From Acanthaster planci (taxonomy: Eukaryota; Echinodermata; Asteroidea; Valvatida; Acanthasteridae): a stretch of DNA of 64,000 nucleotides. Every line of letters begins with the position of its first letter. Position 1 is the first letter of the stretch. Location of the stretch: NCBI RefSeq assembly GCF_001949145.1, contig NW_019091469.1, positions 331,701 through 395,700 of the forward strand, in the 5' to 3' direction. The notes beneath the pieces were generated by a model. It had not been told where the DNA came from. It worked only from the letters and a program-made list of their open reading frames with translations, and did no database searches. Positions 23,501-33,037 of this stretch are shown here, one piece after another. Position numbers and translations under genes: made by a program.

Positions 23501-26500
23501 AACTGCCATGAAATTGAACCCACTTTTGTCTCTGCCCATTGATTATCATCAAGTTTTGTGCACATTCAGCTGAAAACTGAAAATGCACATTCTGTGCCAT
23601 TTGCCATGTCAGAGGTACGTGTACATGTATGTCAGTCCTTGTGGCAACACAGTGGACTTCACGGATTTATACATTTTAATAAGAATCAACCATTTTAAGA
23701 AACATGACTGATGCATTTTGTTCTTTAATTTCTTCCAGTTTGGTTCATACTTGTTCATTTCTTTCAACTTGCTTTCCAGGCTTGCTGTGGAGGAACTTAT
23801 GAATGAAGCCAAGAGAGCCAAAGAGAGAGCACAAACAATGGGGACTTATGGATGGTATGTACTAGCTGTGCAATCTGTATCATCATTTGAAGAAAACTAT
23901 AAGGATTGAAGGAAACTCTTCCAATCCATGTCAGAAAATACCCAGGCCCTCTCCAAAATAAGCACCCTCTTGGCCTTCTCCTGGTCATGCTGCGCTGCGC
24001 ACGGATTTATGTCATCATAGTTTGTTATGAAAGGGGGTGATAAAAATCCTAACCCTTGCTCTGATACTGGTATGTCCTTTCAGTAGTGCATAAAAGCATG
24101 AGGCCAAGTGGTTTTTGTGCATCAAGACCTTTGGGTGTAATCCATGATCTCGAGCTGTCTGAGTAACAAGTGATCATTTTTATCCACTCAAGAAAATAAA
24201 CAACTGTTGCAGCTATTAGAATGGGGCCATGGAAAGTGTATAAAAATGTTTGTTTTTGATGGCCAAAATTACCATGTGCACTTTGTGGATGTTTAGTTTT
24301 CTTGTGGTTTTAGCAAATGAGTGGAAGAGTTGATTTCAGTGTCTGCTACAAATTCAGTGGCTTTGCAGTAAGCCACTAGGCACCAGTTATTTCCACATGG
24401 AGTGCTTCTGATTGGAGATAGGATCGCACCCTCATGCCATCTCACACTTAAAAGCTTCTCCAGAGGTGTAAATAACCACAGACCTGAGTCCCTCTGTACC
24501 TAAGTGCCTAGGCATTTGTGTATATTTTCCGTACATTGTAAATGTGCTATTCGCTTTGTGCCTGCAATTTTGAAATCAGGACCAGATGTTCATAACATAG
24601 TTTGTGTAACTTAAAAAAAAATGTTTTTATACATGTATCATCATCTCACAGGGTGAAAACAATTTTTATATCATCTTGTGGTGTACTAGCACATACACCT
24701 GCACTGGAGGTAGAGGGTTCGATTCCCACCCAAGCAAGCTCTAGGAAAGCTCTTTACGTACATGTATGTGTATATTGCTTTTCAATAACCTTTGTAAAGA
24801 GCAAAGCAAAAGTTGTGAGCTTGGAAAGAGTGTTATGTGTTCTTTAATGCCACAATGTGTAATGAGACAGCTTCTGAGGAGCTCTTTTTATTGCAGAGTT
24901 AACAGTTTTGGGTAAAAAAAATATTTGGGGGGTGATTTAATCACCCACAACTAACAGCTTCCGGTACCAGGAATCTGCAACAAGTACATGTACTAAATGC
25001 CAAGAACGGAATCCAAACTGTAATGAAAGAAGAACAATCTTGCAGTGCAGGAGTCTTAATCTGGGCAAATAGAAGAAAGCTGGGGGCTGTTGACAAGAGT
25101 CCTTGGCTGATTTAGAGGTTTGGTCTTTAATTTAATTAAATAAAGATAGAAATAATTACCCCTAAAGGAAAAACTTGAGTCTCGGTCTTCTCCGGCCGAT
25201 GATAAAATGATAAATTGCATATCTACATGCGTTGGAGTACGTCAGTACATGTAGACAGTGACATTGTTCATGGGAAAATGATGCCCGGAGAACCAAGGCG
25301 TTTGTGTTTGTTCTTGATCGCCTCTCTGGCCTCGAATGAACAAAGACTGTCTACTCCAGGCTGTCCAACCACAAAGCAATGAACACTGAATCCTCCAGAA
25401 GAAGTAGATTTTGTTCTTTCCCTTGTCCTTCCCTTTTTTTCCCCTCATGTTTTCAAGCTTGTTTTTCAGCCTTTCTTGGGCTTGGCTGATCCCCTTTGGG
25501 AAATTCATGGGTAAACTTTAATCTTTTGAAAGCAAGAATTTTGAAATTGCCTTTGAATGTGATTTGTATGTATGTATTTGACTTCTTTTCTTTCATAATA
25601 TTTGCTGTGTGGGTGTGCATACAGTATTATCATTCTTATTATCTGGTCAGCTACCAGAAAGGGTTAATAAACTGCTAGTGCAGTCACCTTATATCCAAGC
25701 CAGAAGTTAACGTACATTTTTTGTAGACACTTTCTGTTATGAAGGAAAACTGCCCCAAACAGCATTATACACGCAGTGTACATTTTGATTTGCTTTGAAG
25801 GTTAGTCTCATACAGTTTAGTTTCACGTTATCCTGTTTCCCTTTCCTGTTATAAGTTTTTGGACAAGTGGGGTGTCTCTAGGTCTAGGTGATTTTTTAAT
25901 GGTATGTTTCAGTTGATTTAAAGTTATGACTTAGGTTGGGTTCTCTTGGAAGGGGTTTGTGTGAACTTTTAGAGTTTTTTGGAGGGGGGGGGATTGAGGA
26001 TAGGGTATTGATGAAGAATGCAGAATGACATTGCTTTTAAGACCTATAGGAACCTACATTCACACACTGGTGCTGGTAGGAGTTTCTTTGTGGACAGTGT
26101 GACGATTGTAATGGCTTTTAAGACCTGTAGGAACTTACATGCACACACTGGTGCTGGTAGGAGTTTCTTTGTGGACAGTGTGACGATTGTAATGGCTTTT
26201 AAGACCTGTAGGAACCTACATTCACACACTGGTGCTGGTAGGAGTCTCTTTGTGAACAGTGGGAAGAGTGTCAACTGTATGATTGCATACACAAATGAGT
26301 CATGGAATACATGTATATAGCTTAATCTAGATATCTGTTTGACTATCCAACATGCCCATGTTTATTACATCAGGATGTGTTTGTGATAGCTACTTGGAAA
26401 TGTTTCAGTGGATGCCTACAGTATCTGTTGCACATTCATGCCCACAGGAGATGCATTTATCTGTCGTGCATTGTTTCGTTGATTTTTCATTTTCACTGCT

Positions 26501-28844
26501 GTAAGAATAACAAACCACAACTGGTTCATGTAATTGACTCAGTGCAGGTTGCTCATGCAGATTATCTTCATAATTTAAAGAAGTAGGGGCAGTAGGGGGT
26601 TCAGAGGATCTTTATGGGTCCCTCCCCCCCCAAATCATGTGACACTATGAGACATACGTACATACAAACCCTTGGTTCTGTTACATAATACATGGAAAAG
26701 GGCTGCATTGCCGTTCATTTCTTTTACATTTTGTAAGAAACCTGAAGCTTTATATTGACATCCATGCCATTTAACCTACCGTCGGTTGTTCCCTTGATGT
26801 AAAGGCACCCATTACTTGCTGCAGCCAACCTCCATACTAGTACATGTAGTTGATAGATGACCCTTTTTGGTCCGTGCCGTCTGTCTCATCATCCAAATGT
26901 ATGTGCATTACAGCATTTGGTTTGGCACAGAACATGTATGTACATGTACTCCAGTAATTTTCACTGACTTCATCGATCTCTCTACCATTGCCTTGTCCTC
27001 TTCAAATTACAGTTTAGCCATTTGTAAATTCTGACTGCTGCCATCACGGTGGGTACATTCCCACTGACTCCTCCTGACGTGTTCAATTTCACTCAGTCTT
27101 CATATCCTGTTATCTGCTTTCCTTGACTTTATTCTCTTTTTCATGATTGTGGTACATCCTCTTGAAGGGCATCACGCAGATAACCTTAGATGCTGGTCTC
27201 TTGTTAGTCTACGGTATCATCATGCTGAAACATTTTCAAAGGATTAGGGAGACCGCAGAGAGAATTGTGACAGTCTTGTGGTAAACAACTGAAAATTTGA
27301 TTCTAAATTGTAGAAAAACGGTTTCATTGGTTGGTTACAATAGAGCCAGCAGCTCATTTGAACGTTTGTTTGAAATGATATTTGTTTTAGATGATATACA
27401 GGTAGATTTGAAGCAGACCTCTTCAGTATTTGAGTTGGTAGAAGATGTGGAGAGGTTTAAAACAGTTAAATTTATTGACCTCAAGATTTGGATCATAAGT
27501 GTTCTGCACATGAAGAAAATGTAGCCGTGTTTTGGCACAAATAAAACCAAAACAGAAAATCAGCATAATTAACAAAATGGCTCATATATATAAAACACCA
27601 TGGTAATACTAATAGTTACACTTTGAAATCTTTACACCGGCGAATAACAATACACTGGAATAATTTTCAAATTGTCATGGCAACAGAGTGGCGGATAATT
27701 AACATGTCACTTAAGGTAATGAAAGTGATAGATGGGCATGTGTGTTCCTAAATCTTCTGACAAGACAAATGATGCTGCCAGTGATTATATTAGTGTGCTA
27801 AAAGCAGCAGTTAGGATTCCTTTTAAAGTAACAGGTTGCATTGTTCAAGCTTGAGTAATGAGTTGCATTTCTTTACTGAGAGAGAAATCTCTCCAACTTT
27901 TTGTAGGAGAGAGATATTTTTTGTTGCAGTCATCTGGAAGGGGCATACATGTACTGTACATGTTGTACTTAAAGCGTGCATATAATTGGTGCTTTTGTAG
28001 AGCAGTTTTTAAGTTGACCACACATTTCCCGTCACCAATTTCAAGTCTTTTGAAGCATCCCATGGAGTGGTTTTCTGAAGTGGTTCACCTGTTCCCATTC
28101 CGTGCTCATTCCTTGTTCGCTACCAAGAGCTTTTGGTTAAAATAACAGTCACCTCGCATTTACATCCTCGTATTCTAGTAGCCCATTTAGAAAACGAAAG
28201 GGATGCATCGAGGACCACCAGTTGTCCACTTGGTTTCACAAATAACCCAGCATATGTATCTTGTGTTCAATTATAGGCAGAAGAGGAGAGCTACCACAAA
28301 CAAAAGGTTCTTGCACAATACACTTGTGAGCACATTACGCGACAACACCGACTCTCGGCATCGCCGGAAGAAGTACTGGCAGGATTCGAGAACATTCAAG
28401 TCCAGGCAATTCCAAGATATTGCTGAGGGTCACAACCCCCAATTAGCCCCGAGTGGAATCTTGAACAAGGCCAGTCACAACGTGATGTCCTCGGAAGCAC
28501 CGACAGCTGAGAGTGACGGCCACCCTGCAGGAAGAATTTCGGGACTGTCACGCCTCGACCCAGGTTTGGTCAGAGAAGAGGACAACAAATTGAAGCCCAG
28601 TGGTTTAGTGAGACCGCACAACCATCACGGTAGTGCTAGTGATGAGGAGAAAAGGCGTGGGAAGCGAAGTACAAGTCCTCTGAGAGGGGGGACACCTTCA
28701 GATGATGGTTCGAGTTCGATGAGGGGTCACCACAGACGCAGGAAGAAAAGCCAGAGTAGCAAGCACAAGAAGAAGAGTAAGCACAGGGACATGCATTCTC
28801 CATTGGAGGGTCTCAAAAACTCCAGGAGACGTGAGAAGAGATAG
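20442..28844 (+). CDS. POLR1D: POLR1D isoform-2-type protein, three coding exons (20442-20515, 23780-23854, 28277-28844)
   Basis: The joined CDS is 717 nt (238 residues plus TAG). Exon 1 gives MAVVSDSAQPDS... and ends EDELE plus AG. Exon 2 begins G (Arg25) and encodes LAVEELMNEAKRAKERAQTM, then GTYG, ending in TG. Exon 3 begins G (Trp50) and continues QKRRATTNKRFLHNTL. All joins use GT/AG with matching phases. The exon 2-3 segment (residues 26-66) matches the alternative human POLR1D product, whose corresponding parts are EELLKEAKRGKTRAETMG and STNKRFLINTI. It is not the RPAC2/AC19 subunit fold of RNA polymerases I and III, so a polymerase-subunit role should not be assumed. Residues about 70-238 are Ser/Arg/His/Lys-rich and disordered, with nuclear-localisation-like clusters (RRKKSQSSKHKKKSK). 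This makes the protein about twice as long as the human 122-residue form. The ATG sits in an excellent context (GACCATGG). Confidence 0.82.
20613..20722 (+). other. Possible cassette exon in intron 1
   Basis: TTTAATTTCAG before 20613 and CACAG|GTGAAC after 20722 form a good acceptor-donor pair around 110 nt. Spliced to exon 1 in phase it gives four codons and then TAG, so it would truncate the POLR1D-like protein. One other frame is open throughout (ILEAILGNSALVPLML) but has no recognised homology. May be a poison exon, a non-coding exon or chance. Confidence 0.25.
21075..21178 (+). repeat. Dispersed repeat copy in intron 1, partner at 1-110
   Basis: gtagagctagatctaggtct, tcttcgctccatt, aaatgcgtggagaca and tgaaagcccatttcggac follow the order seen at 1-110. 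Confidence 0.7.
23780..23854 (+). CDS. POLR1D: POLR1D-like exon 2
   Basis: 75 nt, acceptor CTTGCTTTCCAG|G and donor GGATG|GTATGT. Encodes the conserved helix EELMNEAKRAKERAQTMG. Intron 1 is about 3.3 kb and intron 2 about 4.4 kb. Confidence 0.82.
24672..24735 (+). repeat. tRNA-like / SINE-head segment in intron 2
   Basis: TGGTGTACTAG (24679-24689) fits the pol III A-box at 10 of 11 positions, and GGTTCGATTCC (24716-24726) is a perfect B-box. The acceptor stem does not pair, so this is a decayed tRNA or the head of a tRNA-derived SINE rather than a working tRNA gene. Confidence 0.4.
26033..26270 (+). repeat. 81-bp tandem repeat, nearly three copies, intron 2
   Basis: Units start at 26033, 26114 and 26195 (gcttttaagacctgtagg, cacacactggtgctggtag, tttctttgtggacagtg) and are almost identical; the third decays after about 26265. 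The unit is 27 codons, so open frames run through it on both strands. These are repeat artefacts, not genes. Confidence 0.9.
28277..28844 (+). CDS. POLR1D: POLR1D-like exon 3 (terminal)
   Basis: Acceptor TTCAATTATAG|G. 568 nt to TAG at 28842-28844. Encodes the TTNKRFLHNTL motif and the long basic Ser/Arg/His tail. The frame is open back to an ATG at 28203, but that ATG lies in the intron. Confidence 0.82.
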
Positions 28845-28983
28845 CAGTTGCTTGAAAATGAAGAGATCTTTCAGAGGAGATCACACTGATGACTTTTAAA
28901 CCGTTGGTTGAACATGCTGCATTGTGTAACTGGTTAAAAGCTGTATGTGCTCTTTTGCTACGTTTGCATGGTTTGGCCAAACT

Positions 28984-28989
28984 ATTAAA
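28984..28989 (+). terminator. Candidate polyadenylation signal ATTAAA for the POLR1D-like gene
   Basis: ATTAAA lies about 140 nt after the stop; another occurs near 29063. No canonical AATAAA was seen closer. Weak evidence. Confidence 0.3.
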
Positions 28990-30391
28990 ATATTACTGAA
29001 AGAGTACTCTGTGGGTATCAGAAAATTATTCATCTCACACCACGACCACACAACCATGAAGTATTAAAGGGCATACATTTAGAACTTCGAAAGGAATTTC
29101 ACTTGACTGTAAATTGCTTTTTCAGTTAGTTGTATTTTACTTTAATAGGAAGAGATCAGTTGGAAACAGGTTAAAAATTTTAACATTGGTAAGAAAATAA
29201 TCCTAACCCATCAAGGCCCTTCAAAACTAAGCTCATTTGGGAGGATTTTGGAGGCTTGGAAGGTATCACTGAGTCACTGTTACTTCACATGTTACTTTAG
29301 ACTGGAGGATTCAGTCTAATTCCTATCCAAATCAAATACCCAACAGAATGTGTAGATTGAAAGACAGTTTTCCTACTTCGCTGAGACAATTAAAAGTATC
29401 CTTGTTGCTTTGTTGCATATGTATTGTCTTGGCAACATGCCTACTTTGATCTGAAAACTTGATTGAAAATATTCTAGTTTTGACAATGTGACATTACAGA
29501 AGGTATGAAAAATACACGTAAATGTGGAATTATGAAGCACAGTTTTTATCAGGAGTCTGTGGTGTGCATTTCACATGGGAATATGTATGCAACTGTCTAC
29601 TCTTAAATGTTAAAAAAAAATTACAGCTCTTTTTGTTGTTTCCATAAAAAAACTTTTAAAACTTCCAACATTTTCTATGCTTTCACTGAAAATGGGGGTG
29701 GGGTGTTGCTTTGACGTCTTTACAGAAAGACAACCCTTCATTCAGAAATCACAAAAGAACAGAAAATATTAAAGATACTGGCAATTGTTTCTAGTGCTGA
29801 AACACCTGTGATACCGAGGTTCAAGTTTCTGCCGAGGATGACAACACAGTTTGCTCATAAATGTCTATCAAAGAGGCACCAAAATGCCCTTGAGATTTCA
29901 CTACAAAACTTGAACATCATATTGCATCGGCTTCATCACATGGGCCTTTTAAGTACATGTACATATAATTAACGAGGTGGGGAACCGGGTGTCATTGTGC
30001 CGGGTCAGCAAGTGATGCCATACGGGCGAGATCGATATGATTTGAAAGTTTATAATAAGACTCGAACGCGTCTCTTTTTGCCGGGGGTTTATTTGGAATC
30101 GAGCCCTTTTTTACAAGAGCAGGAATAACTGGTGAAGTAGGGGTTCACCGATTTATTTGTATTCTCACATTTCAACTTATAAGTCTAGATGTCTTGCGAA
30201 CTTTCGAACATAATACCAAGTTTACAAAACTCCAACGCAGCTCTTTTTACCGGGCGTGTCGATCGGCCCCCTAGCTACCCATCTCGTGACGCGCTTTTTG
30301 TGGCCCTATGTCGTATTATTATAAAAGGCGTTTTCAATTCATCATCATGGGGTTAGGCACTAAAACAAAATTCCCTGACTACCCGAGAGCT
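28990..30391. other. Downstream flank of the POLR1D-like gene, no gene seen
   Basis: AT-rich, without exon-like features. It holds a diverged direct repeat at 30044-30090 and 30218-30256 (aagtttata/aagtttaca, cgaacgcg/ccaacgcag, ctctttttgccggg/ctctttttaccggg), and a TATAAAAG at 30320-30327. Confidence 0.4.
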
Positions 30392-30594
30392 TATAAAATT
30401 TGACACTCAGCACACCTCAGTCACTCATCCTTGTCGAAGATTCATGACAAGTGGGCCCCGTTCATCACAGAAGTCTTCCATCCCTCCGTCAGATCCATCA
30501 TTGGAAATACACTACTGCCGTTTTGGTCGGTGAAACTGCTCCTTGTTCGACTGCTGCTTCCATGCAGGACAGAATAACGATGTGTTGAAACATT
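30392..30594 (+). promoter_or_regulatory. Candidate TATA/initiator promoter with short first exon
   Basis: TATAAAA at 30392-30398, a TCAGTC initiator at 30417-30422 (A at about +1, 27 nt after the TATA start) and a strong donor ATT|GTAAGT at 30594/30595 define a possible 176-nt first exon. No downstream exon was identified. It encodes only a 29-codon ORF. Could start a long non-coding RNA or a gene reaching beyond the repeats to the right, or be chance. Confidence 0.3.
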
Positions 30595-30747
30595 GTAAGT
30601 ATTGTCATATTAATTTCCAGCTGATTCAAGGTGATTCCTTTGTGAGTCTACAGCTCCCCGGTGGGACTGTAGAAAGGGGGCCTCAGATTATGTATTCACA
30701 TACCGTCTTTAAACTGTGTAGCTGCAATCACTTTATTTTAATACAAA

Positions 30748-31140
30748 CCTTCAAAATGCACCTGTGTGTCTCAGTTAACCTGATTTTCATCTTATGTTTC
30801 ACCATTTCAAAGGGGGTTTTACCGTGTTTTTTGTCTTATGCTAATTAAATCTCCATATTCATAAGCGAAATTGTGGTGTCATCCCAGGAAGGAAGCCTAT
30901 ATGTTACCTCTGTACACACAAAAAGTCCTGCACTTTTGTAGATTTTGCTGGGCTAAATTTTCTCCTCAGTGCTGATTCATTGTTTATGTGCAAGCAACAG
31001 ATGAGCATCATTCCTTTTCTCAGAAATGTTTTCAGTGAGAAAATTTTGGGTTTACAATTTAAAAGAAAAAAAAAACCGTGCAATGCAGTGTTTTTTTCTG
31101 GATGACGTAACAGCCACGGCGCCCCCAGTTGTCCAGGATC
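30748..31140 (+). repeat. Dispersed repeat copy, partner at 54336-54630
   Basis: Blocks in common order: aaatgcacctgtgtgtctca (aaattcacctatgtgtctca in the partner), tttcaaaggg (ttttaaaggg), gtcatcccaggaag (gtcatcccgggaag) and tttctggatgacgtaacagc (tttctggataatatcacggc). Strongly diverged, so old. Class unknown. Confidence 0.6.
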
Positions 31141-32810
31141 GCATTGATAATTTTAAGTGTTTCAGAAAGTGCACTTCTCAGTGCAGTTTACCGTATAGGG
31201 ACAGATATAAAATCATATGTAAAAGAGTTTTCATACATTGGAGAAAATTATAAAGTTGCAAAACAATTGCGTCTAAGAAATATGCATTGCGGGTACACTT
31301 TAATCCCGAAGGAGCCGGGCTTTTACAGACCGTCTCACAACTGGGGAGATCCGGCCCCCTAAAAACTCGGCTGTTACGTGCTTGATCTTTTATTAAGCTT
31401 AGCGTGCATATAAGGACACTGTCATTAAAACAACTTTGAAGTTTCAAATCGATCCGGTGTTGGTTCACAGCATCACACGTCAAGGCCCACGTGCAACCTG
31501 GTGGCAACCTCCCGGTGAATAAAGTATCCACATATGACCTAATATGGTCATAACATTTTTTTCAATTGGCCAATTTGGCAATACTTTCATGCAGTCTTCA
31601 CCCCAGGCATACACCACAAGCCTGTAGACTCCCATTGGCCAGACCCCAACCACTGCAGAGTAAGAATTTTTGAAAGATTGGTATCCTCAAGACGCCCATA
31701 TGACCGTGAAATGGCCTGGTAGTAAAAAAAAAAATCCACCTCGCTGCTCGTGGTGGTTTTGGGGGCGTGGCTACAAATGTACTTCCACAGCAGCATAATG
31801 AAATGTAGTTAGAAAGGGGACTGGAGTGATGTATTGGCTACCATTAAACAGTCGTACAGGTTCAGGCATGACCGCGAACTCCGGGAAATGATGTGGTGAT
31901 GATTTTTTCCGCGTGGGGAAAAAGGCCACTCTATTTTTGGCGTTGCGGCACTGACGGTATATTTTTGGCTGACTTGTCCCAGAAGAGAGAGGCTGTGCGT
32001 GAGAACAGCGTGTACGAATTTCACATATTGGCGTCCAGGCTACCGCAAGATGTTACAAAAAAACTTACGAGACTCGGCACGTGAAGAATTACACTGTGAC
32101 GATAATATTGGAGAAATTGTCAGTGGAGGGGGTTGTGTCCGCCCCGCCTCCTTTAGGTTATTAAAATTTTGTTGCTTAGTAATTTATACTGGCATGAAAA
32201 ATAGTGCATGGTTCTAGGGTGGGCCCTCCCCGCGTTATGGTGACATGGAGGGGGGGGAGTCAGGAACAATTTCTGGTCCCCTTAACACCTAAATATTTCA
32301 AAATACTTTGGACGTCCCGCGACACGTACGCACGTAGCTGCAACAACAGTGATTTAGTAAAGAAAGCATGTTTCCTTCACTCAGACTTGCACGAGATACC
32401 ATAATGCATTTCAGTGGGGATTATTTCCGAGACGAAGCAACACCTAAAGATGATGAAAATTTTACAGATTGATTAAAAATGGTCCAGCGTGAAAATGCGG
32501 TGATTTTACAATGGCCTGCTGTCAGGTGAAACAAAGCCAGGCAGCCATCTTCATTTGTTAATAGTAAGGCCAAGAAACATATTGTTCAGAGTCCAGGTTG
32601 AATTTTATTCTTAAGGTGGCCGCCATTTACAATTTATGCAATTATTGGTAATTTCCCTGTTCTAAGACGCAAAAAACTATAGCGACGATTTAGACAAGAT
32701 AACACATTTACAATGGTTTGAATGTTAGTTTGTCGCACGGTTCCACAAGAATTCGAAAACACGGCCGCTTACCTGCTACGTTTGCAGTTTAGAGGCGTAG
32801 CGAGTCAGCC
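31141..32810. other. No gene seen
   Basis: Short ORFs only. A small palindrome (TATGACC-taatat-GGTCATA) lies near 31534-31553. Confidence 0.4.
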
Positions 32811-32902
32811 ATGAGCGTCCATCCGAACGTCGACCGCATGATGTCGAAAGTAACCCAAAGGGTCCAGTCCACTAATTCAAGCCCCATTGAAAACAGTGTA
32901 AA
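32811..32902 (+). CDS. Possible 5' coding segment running into the assembly gap (partial)
   Basis: ATGAGCGTCCATCCGAACG opens a frame of 30 codons (MSVHPNVDRMMSKVTQRVQS...) that stays open into the N run. It is preceded by a GC-moderate segment with little repeat character. Composition looks protein-like but there is no homology to name. A GTGTAA just before the gap could be a donor. Low confidence; the gap must be filled to decide. Confidence 0.22.
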
Positions 32903-33037
32903 NNNNNNNNNNNNNNNNNNNNNNNNNNNNNNNNNNNNNNNNNNNNNNNNNNNNNNNNNNNNNNNNNNNNNNNNNNNNNNNNNNNNNNNNNNNNNNNNNN
33001 NNNNNNNNNNNNNNNNNNNNNNNNNNNNNNNNNNNNN
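32903..33037. other. Assembly gap (135 N)
   Basis: Run of N bases; nothing can be read. ORFs spanning it are meaningless. Confidence 1.

Noticed and set aside
26018-26320. 100-codon ORF in intron 2 of the POLR1D-like gene
   Set aside because: Product of the 81-bp tandem repeat, open on both strands because the unit is a multiple of three.
30450-30539. 29-codon ORF ending in CRFGR, which resembles an amidated RF peptide end
   Set aside because: No signal peptide, too short, and only one such motif; most likely chance.
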